Assembly: GCA_036925085.1 (NCBI GenBank)
Contig: JAUPFP010000016.1
Span: 3,863,903-3,927,902, forward strand
Reading direction: 5' to 3'
Length of the DNA: 64,000 nucleotides
From: Brachycybe producta
Lineage: Eukaryota > Arthropoda > Diplopoda > Playtdesmida > Andrognathidae
Part shown: in pieces, positions 36,301 to 45,430 of the stretch
How the letters are laid out: the number at the start of each line of letters is the position of its first letter
Position numbering within the stretch: the first letter of the stretch is position 1
Made by a program: the position numbers and the translations under genes
Notes under the pieces: model-generated
What the model saw: the letters and a program-made list of their open reading frames with translations, nothing else
What the model was told of the DNA's origin: nothing
Database searches by the model: none

Positions 36301-37432
36301 AAAAATACAAAATGCAATTTAGAAAAATTCCAAAATACAAAATAAAATTTAAAACAATAACAAAATATATTTTTTTTAAAAGTAATTTTTAAAATTAAAA
36401 AAAATACAATTTTGTAAAAAAAAATTTCAAAATACAATTTAAAGAAATTACAAAATAATACGATTTTTTTTAAAAATTACAAAATAATACAATTTTTTTT
36501 AAAAAAATTACAGAATTCATTATTTTTTAAAAAAGATTACAAAATTCATTTTTAAAATAATTATTTGGAAATATGGATTTTTGGATATTGGTTTGATTTT
36601 GTGTTAAAATATTTTTTATCCTTTTTTAAGAACCTTTAACTTTAATCGTATTACTATTCTAGTTTCCAACAAACTTTTAATTTTTGTTTACCAATTTTGC
36701 TTCTGAGTTCTGCAAAAGAAAAGTTTGTTAATATTAAACAATTCTAATTTAGTGTTGAGTTATTTTGACATCCATTTCGTTTTTTTTTTTGCAATGTGTT
36801 TTTTTTAAGGTGCTTCACCTGTCCTTAGAGATTTCGGACGTGGTTTATGTGCAAGTGAATGGGCTCGATTCTGTGGCCGATATTCCTGTGCCGAAGCATT
36901 GGAGAAATTCATGAGGAATAGCAACTACAGTCCAGCTTCACTTCGAAAACAACTCAAAGACCTGGAAAAGTGTAACAGTGAGCCAAACCTTCAATTAGTT
37001 TTACGCACTGAACCGAAAGAGGGCTGGTTAAAGCAAAAGATCAAAAAGGCATTCAAACAACAAGGCGAGAACGGAAGTATTAATTATGGTGGTGGTATTG
37101 GTGGTGGTGGTGGTGGGTCTCGTAAAACCGAATACAGCCTTGTAACAAACCTGTCCAATGTGGCACTTTGTGCTTCTTCTCCTTTGGTACCTACAGCCAA
37201 TGTCAAAGGATCTCCTCCAGTGTCGAATGGAACGGGCCACGGTGGATTGGTGGGTTACGACTCCAAAGTCATGGTTCTTCCGAAACTCGAAGTGACCGAT
37301 GCTAATCAAATGTCAGAGGCCTTAATGAAAAATTATCAAATGCGGTCCGGTAATTGCTCCATTTCTTCTCCTTCTTCGGTCAATCAATGCAAAGCGGCCT
37401 ATTCAGCTTCCAGATGTAAATCTGCTAAGTGA
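24350..37432 (+). CDS. Ankyrin-repeat protein, ANKRD33/ANKRD33B family
   Basis: Exons 24350-24721, 34957-35086, 35605-35745 and 36810-37432 join in phases 0, 1 and 1 to give 421 residues. The ankyrin block (about residues 142-245) includes GDNEGNTPLHFAAQAGHVEL, NVLGFTALMKASLQGRTKC, LLLAAGASPVLRD and ASEWARFCGR. The combination GFTALMKA-x-QGRT-C followed by a xxRG-xxxxEWAxxxGR repeat is characteristic of ANKRD33/ANKRD33B, known from photoreceptors and other tissues. The N terminus before the repeats has a six-histidine and a seven-glycine run (residues 10-25); the C-terminal tail has a basic WLKQKIKKAFKQ segment and a second glycine run near 37090. The frame is open upstream to 24245, but that part is hydrophobic, AT-rich and contains a possible acceptor near 24294. 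ATG 24350 (or 24353) is therefore preferred. Exact orthology is inferred. Confidence 0.85.
24393..24436 (+). repeat. Coding CAT and GGT triplet repeats
   Basis: ATC/CAT triplets followed by GGT triplets in exon 1 of the ankyrin gene encode polyhistidine and polyglycine. Such runs usually vary in length between individuals. Confidence 0.85.
24780..25065. mobile_element. hAT-type terminus in ankyrin gene intron 1
   Basis: The right end reads TTTGAGAACCACTG, the inverse of the CAGTGGTTCTCAAA terminus widely seen in hAT/Charlie-like elements. The preceding GGCACACACCCCC also fits. The left end is not visible, so the start is arbitrary. Confidence 0.5.
25095..25600 (+). repeat. Degenerate tandem repeat, unit about 110-140 bp, four copies
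   Basis: Units begin near 25100, 25240, 25370 and 25480. They share CACCCTGTATATTCATAA-like starts, then ATTTTAATTTTAATC, TTAGGTTGTT and AACAGATTAATTTA. No coding potential. Confidence 0.65.
26024..26608. mobile_element. Family B palindromic MITE, full length
   Basis: Family B is about 580 bp with arms of about 280 bp. The left end is TTAAGATGGCTGAATAGATA, the right end TATCTTTTCAGCCATCTTAA. Inner motifs are AGAAACTAGAATAGTTGG and its inverse ACCATTCTAGTTTTGAAAAC. The core resembles family A, so the two are probably related. Confidence 0.75.
27030..27475. mobile_element. Family A MITE interrupted by another MITE
   Basis: The left arm (about 27030-27214, with AGAAACTAGAAGGG) and right arm (about 27419-27475, with TGTTCTAGTTTCTAAGAC) are separated by the 186-bp element at 27224-27409. 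The A copy is therefore older than that insertion. Confidence 0.75.
27224..27409. mobile_element. GGGGCAGAC-ended MITE with 9-bp target duplication
   Basis: A 186-bp near-perfect hairpin. The left end is GGGGCAGACTAAACGTCTGT, the right end ACAGACGTTTAGTCTGCCCC. Both arms contain a second palindrome (ACTGACTAGTCAGT on the left, ACTGACTATAGTCAGT on the right), and GTGCGGCAATTTA pairs with TAAATTGCCGCAC. Direct repeats ATAATTCAG flank it at 27215-27223 and 27410-27418. A 9-bp duplication with G-rich ends suggests Mutator-type mobilisation, by inference only. Confidence 0.85.
28186..28490. mobile_element. Family A palindromic MITE in ankyrin gene intron 1
   Basis: Both arms are intact (ACTAGAAGGGTAGCTGAATC on the left; GATATCCTTCTAGTTTCTAA on the right), with a shorter loop than other copies. 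It ends AAAACCTTCTTAAG, directly at the start of the next family B copy. Confidence 0.75.
28488..29023. mobile_element. Family B MITE, second full-size copy
   Basis: It begins TTAAGGTGGCTTTATAGA and carries ACTTGAATAGTTGGTGATAA and ACCATTCTAGCTTTGAAAAC arms. The right end is cut short where the LINE fragment at 29024 begins. Confidence 0.7.
29024..29545 (+). mobile_element. CR1/jockey-group LINE 3' fragment, second copy
   Basis: It encodes only the last ~130 residues of the LINE protein (EMVQRKAARFICG ... ARTDSYYWSF, then PRVIRQWNSLPEE in another frame after an extra base near 29352). The 3' tail shares CCCTCTGCCATAGGAC and GGCTGCTAGCAGAG with the 16.5-19.2 kb LINE and ends in an AATTGTAATTGTA-type tail. 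Protein identity to the first copy is clear but not close, so it comes from a different subfamily. Confidence 0.85.
30029..30110. repeat. Short hairpin with GGGGCCC stem
   Basis: AAGAAAAGGATAAGATTTGG with GGGGCCCT on the left pairs with GGGGCCCGACC and AATCTTATCCTTTCTCTTA on the right, over a roughly 15-base loop. It could be a tiny MITE or a hairpin RNA precursor. Confidence 0.5.
30346..30665. mobile_element. Family G palindrome, copy 1
   Basis: Family G is about 300 bp, with ends like GGGCTCGGATTTT-TGCAATATCA. Inner arms share TTGTGGCCCAAATGCCAA and AGGCTAGATGTCTGGTTA-type segments around a symmetric centre. This copy is the most diverged; its left end reads AGGGCTAATATTTTTTATGC and its right end ACAGCCGAGCCCC. 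Confidence 0.65.
30890..31500. mobile_element. Family A copy with an inserted LINE tail
   Basis: The left arm starts near 30895 (AGAAACTAGAATGGCAATTG). The right arm is clear at 31330-31497 (GAGCTACCCTTCTAGTTTCT ... AAAACCGTCTTA). Between them, about 31005-31110 resembles the 3' tail of the CR1-like LINE (CACAATGCATTTTTATGCAG, then CCTCTGCCATTGGCCCTCTA). This would be a third, degraded LINE end. Confidence 0.6.
31538..31730. mobile_element. Family C MITE with perfect 8-bp target duplication
   Basis: A 193-bp element running ACAGGCATCTGTAGACAGC to GCTGTCTACAGATGCCTGT, flanked by GAAATTAC at 31530-31537 and 31731-31738. The 8-bp duplication supports hAT-type transposition. It contains two CCGCCC/GGGCGG boxes and ATTGG motifs; the central site is TGATGTCA rather than TGACGTCA. 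Confidence 0.88.
32452..33243. mobile_element. Family J long inverted-repeat element
   Basis: About 790 bp. The left end ATTACTAGACAATGTGCAAA continues CCACAAAGTCGATATTAAT; the right end is the inverse, ending TTTGCACATTGTCTAGTAAT. Inner inverted segments (TAGCCAATGTTGGAAAACCA and TGGTTTTGTAACATTGGCTA) extend the foldback. No transposase frame found. Confidence 0.65.
33465..33740. mobile_element. Diverged family A copy
   Basis: Arms reduced to AAAACTAGAAGAGG and TACTCTTCTAGTTTAATA, with the GAGTTCTAGGGGCGGTTTG right flank. Ends are not sharp. Confidence 0.5.
34409..34440 (+). repeat. TTC triplet microsatellite
   Basis: About ten TTC units in intron 1 of the ankyrin gene. Confidence 0.9.
34470..34910. 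mobile_element. Palindromic element (family M) with nested family D copy
   Basis: Outer arms share GGAACCCTGTTTAGAG (34628 region) and CTGAACAGGGTTCCAACTTG (about 34876-34895). A family D copy lies inside at about 34684-34870. The same outer sequence recurs at 30745-30800. The element ends shortly before the exon 2 acceptor at 34955-34956. Confidence 0.55.
35087..36809. other. Ankyrin gene introns 2 and 3: family D scrap and A-rich tract
   Basis: Apart from exon 35605-35745 this interval is intronic. A family D right half lies at about 35294-35370. 36140-36560 is a low-complexity tract of short AAAATTACAAAAT-like repeats, inside what may be a decayed family A element (arms near 36115 and 36655). 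Confidence 0.5.
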
Positions 37433-38073
37433 TCCAGCTTCATGGTACTTTTGAGCAGTTTTTTTGTTGACAATTAGCTTTTTTTTTTTTTGCTTTGTAA
37501 AAATATCTAGAAAAAAGAATGAAAAAAGGCGGCTAATAGTAAAAAAAAATATGAATTTTTCATATTTGGAGATTTCTAGAATTTAATATAAGTTATTTTA
37601 TGAAGACCTTCGAAGACTTTCGAACTCTGGTTATTCTGCTTTTCAGGATCAACACAAAAGGACCTTGGCTAACAGGCAACTTTTGAAAAACTTTTCGGAG
37701 ACAAAATGCAGCCGAAAGTCGCTGGGCTATTGTTGTAATGTATTTTCTATGGAAGGCGACTTATAACTGTTTGCCAAGGTTGGCGTCTTTGTATAGAAAA
37801 ATACATTGCGACGACAGCGTAGCGATCTTCGACTTCTTTTTGTCGCCGAAAAATCTTTCAATTAAAGTCGCCTGTGTGTTCCAACCCTAAGACTTTAGGC
37901 ACACAAACCTCTTTTGGGCCACTTTTCGAATGCAAAATTAAGTCGGGTTGTTGCCAAACCCGACCACCTTGAGTCTTTCCATCGAAGATATATTGCAACC
38001 ACAATTCAACAGCCATCTTCGACTTCATTTTGCGGTCAAAAAGTGGTCTGTATATTCAAATCCCTAAAATCTC
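37433..38073. mobile_element. Ankyrin gene 3' flank with two family D MITEs
   Basis: No AATAAA is obvious right after the stop. Family D copies follow at about 37656-37890 and 37889-38068, end to end as at 10.2 kb. The first is expanded and has a GTCGCC-rich version of the arms. Confidence 0.6.
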
Positions 38074-38455
38074 TTAAGATGGTTTTAAAGTGTAAACGCT
38101 TGTCAAACTCTGATTATTCTGTCTTCCAGGTGCAAATTGAAGACAAACTAGAAATCTTTTAGAAACTAGAAGGGTAGCTAAATCACCTAAGAGTATTTTC
38201 ATGTCGATATATCTTTCAAAATAAGCTTTTTTATGTCAGTTTGAAAATGATCCTACTTTAAGCAGACGAATTTTTTTTTACTTTTTTTACTTAAAAAAGT
38301 TTATTTTGAAAGATCATCAAACATAAAAAAATACCCTTAAGTGATTCAGCTAACCCTTCTCGTTTCTAAAACACTTTCTAGTTTTTCTTCATTTTGCTCT
38401 TCAAACAGAGAATAATTATAAGTTCGAAAATCTGCTTCTTTCTAAACCATCTTAA
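38074..38455. mobile_element. Family A palindromic MITE, complete copy
   Basis: The clearest full copy: TTAAGATGGTTTTAAAGTGT at the left and TTTCTAAACCATCTTAA at the right, 382 bp. It defines the terminal TTAA. Whether TTAA belongs to the element or is a target duplication cannot be decided from one copy. Confidence 0.85.
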
Positions 38456-38935
38456 TAGTATTTTCATGTTGATATTGTTGTGGTTTGTTACACACAACTG
38501 TTGTGGTTATTGTACAACATTGGTGACCCAGACGTGATTCTCAGGTGATGCTTTCAAAAGAGATTGCGCTCGGATCGGTTGCTTTTTGTGTGTGCCCGTG
38601 TTGGCTCCACCATGTAAACATGCACGGTCATGCACCAAGTTACTGAAAATGGTTTTAAAAGAGAAAATGAATAACTGCTGATCACCACAATATCTTTCAA
38701 AATAAACATTGTATTTTTTTAAAAAAAATATCGTCTGTTTAAAGGTGAACATAAAAAAGTGACATAAAAAGCTTATTTTAAAAGATATCACAATGAAATT
38801 ACTCTCAAGTGACTTGAGTTACAATTCTAGTTTATCAAAACGCGTTCAAATTTGTATTAATGTTGCTTCTAAAAGATAGAATAATCAGAGTTTGAGGAGT
38901 GTTTACATTTTAAAACCCACCTTAAACCTTTTTTT
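38456..38935. mobile_element. Family A copy interrupted by an LTR-like insertion
   Basis: The A sequence is continuous across the break: TTTTCATGTTGATAT before 38476 and ATATCTTTCAAAATAAAC after 38689. The right arm (GAGTTACAATTCTAGTTTAT) is at about 38815-38835. Confidence 0.7.
38476..38689 (+). mobile_element. Small LTR-retrotransposon-like insertion with primer-binding-like site
   Basis: A 214-bp insert beginning TGTTGTGG and ending CACCACA, flanked by ATAT at 38472-38475 and 38690-38693. A TG...CA segment (38476-38519) is followed one base later by TGGTGACCCAGACGTGATT (38521-38539), which is shaped like a primer-binding site: TGG, discriminator complement, then seven acceptor-stem bases. 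No second LTR or coding sequence is visible. It may be a deletion derivative or a chance resemblance. Confidence 0.45.
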
Positions 38936-39334
38936 CTTTAAAAAAAAAAGCTCTCTATAGCATTAATTCTGAGCCACATTTAGACAAAAAGTACGTGGCA
39001 GTTCAAAAAGTTCGATCGAATAATTTTTAAAAAATAGGTTCATCCTTATAAAATGTGTTTTTAGTTTTTTAATCGAATATTTTGCTCGAACGTTTCTTCG
39101 AGAAAAGTTCATAAAAAATACTATTAAACTTTTCGCGAAAAGTTTGAGTAAAACTGGATTTTTAATTTTGTGTAAATCGGGTAATAAGAGAGGAAATTTT
39201 TACCATTCTTTTTATTCTCATTTTGGTGTTTTTTTTTTTCAGTCATAAAACCATTATTATTATTATTATTATTATTACATAGTAAGTAGCTATATTTTAT
39301 TTAAATTTTAAAATTTGTTGTTGAACAGCTGATT

Positions 39335-39880
39335 AATTATAATTAATCGAAATCTTGATTTCTCTGCCATTCAGTATCAACACTTAGGAGCCTCAATAGA
39401 GAGAAAGTCATAAAATTGTGACAGTCATAACTCATGATGTCACTCCTTTTGCGTTATTATTTTTATGATTGTCATTTTATGCTATTCAACAGACAATGGC
39501 AGTCATATGACAATATTTGTTATGTACAATAATAATATTTTGTAATTTATTTTTATGACTTGTTACATGGTTAAAAGCTAAATATGACACTTTACTCTCA
39601 TATGACAGTCTTATTATCTTTCTGTAATGAGGTCCTAGAACAGTAGCTAAATTACTTAAATGTATTTTCAAAATAAACTTTTATATGAATAAACTGTATT
39701 TTCAAACTGACGTCAAAAGCTTATTTTAAAATATATCAAACATCAAAATACTCTTTTAAGAGTGATTGAGCTACCATTCTAGTTTTTAAAACACAGTTTT
39801 CTTTTCCTGAATGTTGTTCCTGATAGACAGAATAATCAAGAGTTCAAAGGGCATTTGCTCTTTAACTTCAGCTTAAGTGT
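39335..39880. mobile_element. Family A copy split by a family H MITE
   Basis: The A left arm ends near 39387 (CTTGATTTCTCTGCCATTCA) and resumes at about 39640 (AACAGTAGCTAAATTACTTA), ending TTCAGCTTAAG. The insert 39388-39636 has family H ends (GGAGCCTCAATAGAGAGAAA and TTTCTGTAATGAGGTCCT) with repeated TGACAGTCATA and TATGACAGTC. Confidence 0.65.
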
Positions 39881-41451
39881 TGGTTATTTTGTCACACTGC
39901 GGTCATTTTTAATTAGTAAAAATGTGTATTTAAAAAAAGTGATACTTGTAATTTTTTTTTTCGTTTTATTTGTCAGTTAAATTCTACTTGGACACCTCAA
40001 TGAGTTTACGGAAGAAAAATCCGGTTGGATGTTTTTTTTTGCATCTATCTTTTAATAGAATTTCAAGATTTATTTTAAACTAGAAGAGTGAAAACAATTG
40101 GTGAGAAATTTTCATAATTTCTTTGAAAAAGAAACATTTTATAACATTTTTTAAATAACAAAATTTTAATTTTTTTAAATCTACCAACCCTAAGGTCCCG
40201 TTTCCACTTTTCGATAATTATTTAACTGTGGAAAAATTCAACCAATTTTCCAGTTTCAATCGCATTTTCACCCAACTTTTTCGCCGAGTGGAAACAAGGC
40301 CCGACGGTTAAAAATGCCATAATTTTTTTTTTTTTACAAAAATAATCTATGCACCTCGTAATTTACTGGGTAATTCTTTCAATTAGTAACTGCTTAGCCT
40401 CTACACAAGGAAATTGTGTAGCTTTTCGCCTTATTTCGCACTTTTGGCATAACTTCCAAAAACCTTAGATTAGAGGGGCATACTGCACGTGTTTGCTAAT
40501 CGAAAGAATATCCCATTTTCACTCTTCTAGTTTCGATTAATCTTAGAAATTCTTTATTAGAATAGAATGTTCCTTCCTATCTAAAAATTTTTTTAAAAAA
40601 AAGATTGGAATATTACTGCAATTTCGCTCAGTTTTTTGTGAATTTTTATGATTCAATCCATTACTCACATAAAATTTATTAGGAAAGACTTAAAACTTAC
40701 GAATTTTTAACGTAAATGTTCTATTCTACAATTTACGTTGCATTTGTGCTAATTTACATACTACAAGGAAAAATTCTATTTCATTTGTGGGTCATTTCAA
40801 CCTGGAAAAAAGAAAACCATGGCCGAAAATTGATGACCAAGGTATTTTTCAAGGTAGGAGTTAATTTCTAATAACCGTTTTTTTTTTGTTTTATTCATTT
40901 TTTTTGTTGCAATTTTAATATGACTTAATCAATTTCGAGGTCAAGGTAAAGTCAACATTTTGCAATCAACAATGAAATTTATAACTCTTGATGATAGTTA
41001 TTTAAAATTTTAATAACCATCTATCTAGAAAAACACTGAAAAAAAAGTCCAATAATTTTTAATCACAAAACATAATATGCATTAAATTACAAAAACATGA
41101 CATGATGACAACGATTCCTCCCCCCCACACATTATGATAATTAAAACAAAAAAAATTTTTATTGACTAGCAAGTTCTCTTTTCTTTCTTACATTGGTCCA
41201 AATTCAAGAAAGAAACTTGGAACTTAAAAATCTCTCTTAAAAATGGTTTTCAATTTAGAAGAAGAAGCTAGCCTCCAAGTTAAAGCTGCTAAAGTTTTTA
41301 CATAGGCTAAAAAAAAGTGGTCAAAAGCTTGCACATAGAGGCTAAACAGTGCCTAATTGAAAGAATTTCCCCCCCCCCCCCCCCCCCCCCCAAAAATGTG
41401 CAAGTTGTAGTGTTGACGTAGGGTATTTCTACATTGAACCCCCTGTCGATC
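39881..41451. other. Intergenic; family K MITE and poly-C run
   Basis: Family K (about 40191-40303) has ends TAAGGTCCCGTTTCCACT and AGTGGAAACAAGGCCC. It sits in a decayed A/B-like element with ACTAGAAGAGTG (about 40080) and CACTCTTCTAGTTTCG (about 40519). A run of about 24 cytosines lies at 41369-41391. No gene seen. Confidence 0.5.
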
Positions 41452-42238
41452 TAAGGCTGGCCCTACACGTAACGTACGACCGAGCCGTCGAGGCTATATC
41501 GGCATAATGAAAATGAGCGCGATGCATTATTTGATATAGCCGTTTAGCATATGGTTTTCGTTTAGTATTTTTTTTTTTCTTCTCGTAGTTATTTTTTGAA
41601 ATATAAACTGCAAAGAAGCACTCAAATATACTGTGAATCCACTGGATGGATACCTTTGGAAAATTTAGTTATGACTCCTATTTTTAAAGAAAGTTTGAAA
41701 ATAGCCTACATGTTAATTTCCATAGAGGACCAATTCGCTTCTAATCGCCTATGGAAATTGTAGCATGTAGGCTATTCTCAGAATTATTTTAAAAATAGAT
41801 AAAAACCATAACTGAGTTTTGCAAAAGTATCAGTGGATTCATAATATATTTTTGAGTGTTTATTGCAATTTTAAATTACGTTTAAGAAATAACTGCACGT
41901 GAAAAGACAAAAGAATGTAAACGAAACCCAAACACACACCATGTTAAACGGTAATACCAGATATTGTATCATCCTAATCTCTTGTTTTTATATATATATT
42001 CATATATAGGAAATATGTATTAATGGGGATGCTGGCGCCACCTAATGGTTATTTTCTTCAACTTGCCCATGCAGATAGCCTCTTAACTGCACAAGTCTTC
42101 CACTCTACGCCATGCTATTCATGTGAGAAATACTCCAAATTAGCGATATCACTAATTGGGAGTCTTTTTTGACATGAACGGCTCGGCATAGAACGGAAGA
42201 TTTGCGTAGTTAAACGTTAACATGTAGGTCCGACCTTA
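41452..42238. mobile_element. Large foldback element with TAAGGCTGGCCCTACAC ends
   Basis: The left end is TAAGGCTGGCCCTACACGTA, the right end the inverse GTTAACATGTAGGTCCGACC plus TTA, about 790 bp. The interior holds a second foldback (about 41610-41870) with CCTACATGTTAATTTCCATA versus its inverse and ATCCACTGGATGGAT versus ATCAGTGGATTC. No coding frame. Confidence 0.65.
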
Positions 42239-44170
42239 AGGCCCTGTTTCCACTTGACAAATATTGAAGTCCATTATTCTAAGTTTATTTCTTGAATTTG
42301 AGCTACAGAAAACCTGCATTAATTGGTTACATGACTTTTGATTCACACTGTATCATAATCAATTTTTCTCTACACTAATAGAAGAAGAAGAAAATGATAA
42401 AAAATAGAGAGATCTCGAGAGCCGTTCGATAAATACAATTTGGCTTTTGTCCAGTGTTTAAAACCCACCCATCCATTTTTTTTTTCTGTTTGTTTGTTGA
42501 GACATTGATTAAATGAGCGAACAACAACAATATTGAGCCATTTACAAATGAATCAATTAATTATCAAAGAGGGTCTTTTCTCTTTTTTACATAATCGAAA
42601 CTTTAACTTTTAAAGATGAGCTCGTAACAAATTGAGCTTTGGATTTTTTTTATTATATAAAAGTTGTTCTAAACTCATGAACTATTGAGAGAGAGACAGT
42701 TTCATGTCAAAGTTGATGAGTTTAGCACTAGCTTTGACTTACTAATCATTAAGAATTACCATCCTTAATTAAGCTTGGTCAATTTTAAAATGTGATATTC
42801 TTTCTAGTTTGCTTTACAGACTCGTTATATAAGTTATGCTCTGGTCAAGTCTATATGTGGCTTACAGCTTACTACCGTTGATTAGTGTCGTCAAAGAGCC
42901 TTGGAATAAATTACTGTAGAATATGGCTTTCTCACTTGGCTTATTCTTTTTATAGGGCTCTGCAATATGTTTTTGTTATCTGCACTGGCCTGTGACGTCA
43001 TAAAGTAATGCATGCAATCATGTACAGTAAACCCTCGTTTTACGTAAAAAATAATTATTCCGAAGGTTTCCGCGTAAGACGGACCAACACAGAGCGAAAG
43101 CATTTGCCAAGAATATTTTCTTTGATCAAGAACGAAAGACTCTGGTTACCATCTTACGACTAAGACAGGCACAAACGGCAATATGGAAAAGTGGTACGTC
43201 GCAGCAAGCAATACCTTAAGACCTACTGCGTTGTCATTTTGACGTCACTATTCCATACTGCTTTTTGTGCCAGACTTAGTCGTAAGATCATAACTACAGC
43301 CCAAGACGTACTGCTATAACGATTCTGTTAAGTAAAGTAAGAAAACAACATAGATATTCAGCATTCGACTGGTACGTAAACATCCTCGACTCTGAATTAC
43401 AAACAATATTTAATTATGACGCAAGTCGTTCAATTTTTAAATGTCTTTGGAAACGGACAACTTTTGAGTGGTTGACTTAAGACTGCAAAATGTGGTTCGT
43501 GTGCAAATATTCGGCGTCTTTTCATAGCAATACATTGCAGCCACTTGCGACAACATTTTGCAGTCGAACCTGACCACTCGAAAAGTGTTCTGTGTGCCAA
43601 AGCCCTAAGTGAAAGATCAGCTGAGGATCACTTATATTGTTGAAATTCAACTAATCTTCGACTTTTGAATTGAATCGATTGTTCAAGTTAGGCACAAAAT
43701 TTACATAACAAAAATTAGAAAATAAAAAACATTGTGTAAAAAAAAAAAAGAAATACATGATTATTAATATTTATAAATTCATAAGATAATTCAAGATTTA
43801 TAAGAATTCTGACAATTTTCTTCCAACACATTGCAATATAAAAAACACCCCAAGTGTTTGTTACCTACGCATTGTGTGGTAATTACCCTTTTTTTTCCAA
43901 GCTTTTTTTTTCCAGTTTATTTGAAAACAAGTTTTTAAAGTTCAACGGCATATAGAAAAGCAAACTTTAAAGAATGACTTTTATGAGCATTATTATTATT
44001 ATATTAAAGTTTCCATCTAACACGTATTACGTGCAATAACCAATACGAGTGTCGAACAATATATGAGATTTGACAAATAGTTTCAGGATTCAATAAATTG
44101 AAAATTACTTTGTATATTGGAACAACAATAACCTTGAGTCTGGAAAAATCTTCCCAAGTCTGCTGTAAAG
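42239..44170. other. Intergenic; Tigger-like end, inverted repeat and family D copy
   Basis: TACAGTAAACCCTCGTTTTA at 43022-43041 looks like a pogo/Tigger terminus; its partner end was not found. An inverted repeat at 43149-43292 has arms ATCTTACGACTAAGACAGGC and CCAGACTTAGTCGTAAGAT. A family D copy is at about 43449-43608. No exon recognised. Confidence 0.5.
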
Positions 44171-44202
44171 GTTAAACTGCATATTTGCTTTCTGTGGCTT
44201 TA

Positions 44203-44397
44203 AACTTTAAAGCTGAGCTTTGCATTGCTTTTGATAGGTTTAAAGCTGAGCTTTGCATTGCTTTCTGTAGGTTTAAAGCTGAGCTTTGCATTGCTTTCTG
44301 TAGCTTTAAAGCTGAGCTTTGCATTGCTTTCTGTAGCTTTAAAGCTGAGCTTTGCATTGCTTTTGGTAGCTTTAAAGCTGAGCTTTGCATTGCTTTA
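44203..44397 (+). repeat. 33-bp minisatellite, about six units
   Basis: The unit is TTTAAAGCTGAGCTTTGCAT followed by TGCTTTCTGTAGC, with few differences between copies. Because 33 is divisible by three and the unit has no stops in one frame of each strand, it yields open frames on both strands. They are not treated as genes. CTG/CAG triplet runs flank it (44430-44450 and 44617-44640). Confidence 0.92.
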
Positions 44398-44640
44398 ATA
44401 CACATCTGCATTTTAATGCATCTTTAAAAAGCAAACTGCTGCTGCTGCTGGCTTTCTAGAGCTTCCATTTGGTTTGATATTTGAAGCAGATCATATCGTT
44501 TAAAAACTAACCAATCAGATTTCAAGAAAAAGAGAAGGCAGGTCAGCTGGTTATGATGTATCAGCTACATATCACTTTTTGAGCAGGCTAGTGGTTATCA
44601 GTTTTGTTGGTTGAAATTGCAGCAGCAGCAGCAGCAGATG

Positions 44641-45117
44641 CAGTACCTTGACACACAGGCGACTTTGTCGTCAAAAAGTCTTTAAAAAGTCGCCTGTGTG
44701 TCAAGGGCTCACGGTCCTTAAAAAGTCACAAAGAAAGCGAAATACTGTATGTCGTTTAACATCAAACAATTTTGAAAAAAAGTTTTTTTTTGAAATAACT
44801 ACTACGACTAACTATTAAATTGTCAAATCTCGAAATAAAGTGTTAAATGTAAACGTGTACCCTTAGATAAATGAGCCTTTTAAGTCGAAGATCAACTGAG
44901 GCTTATCTATACGTTTATTCATTGCAAACCTTCAACTAATCTTCGACTTTTAACTTTTGATTGAATCGACTGACATTAAAGACATAAAACGGTTGTAACC
45001 CATATATCGCACATATGCATCTTGCACGACAACAAGAGGTGGAGGCTAGCCATTAGGAGGAGGCTAAATTAACAAATTAAAATCCTCTATCGTCAGCGTA
45101 CTCAAATCTCATTAATA
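44641..45117. other. Intergenic; short family D hairpin and family L inverted repeat
   Basis: 44645-44711 is a mini family D hairpin (TTGACACACAGGCGACTTT with its inverse). 44880-44960 has inverted AGTCGAAGATCAACTGAG and AACTAATCTTCGACTTTTAA; a related pair is at 43613-43680. Confidence 0.5.
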
Positions 45118-45420
45118 GGGCTCGGATTTTTATGCAATATCAAGAAAATGTTTCTCAAACTGTGACTCAAGTGCCAATTGTGAAGTAATCAGCATCATTC
45201 GAGCAACTTTAATTATGCTTTTTTTTTCTAATAAAAGGCTGGTTAGAGGCTAGATGTCTGGTTAATATTAGTTGTCAGCTAAGAGTTCTAGCCTCTAACC
45301 AGCCTTTTATTAAAAAAGCACAATTAAAGTTGCTCTAATGATGCTGATTACTTCACAATTGGCACTTGGGAAACAGACTGAGAAACATTTTCTTGACATT
45401 GCATAAAAATCCGAGCTTTA
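45118..45420. mobile_element. Family G palindrome, copy 2, with 10-bp direct repeats
   Basis: 303 bp, from GGGCTCGGATTTTTATGCAA to TTGCATAAAAATCCGAGC. It is almost fully self-complementary around a central GGCTGGTTAGAGGCTAGATG segment. CTCATTAATA is repeated at 45108-45117 and 45421-45430, an apparent target duplication (true length 8-10). Confidence 0.8.
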
Positions 45421-45430
45421 CTCATTAATA

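Noticed and set aside
44172-44427. Two overlapping 79-80 residue frames, one per strand, with an 11-residue repeat
   Set aside because: They follow automatically from the 33-bp tandem unit lacking stops; no splice sites, start context or family support.
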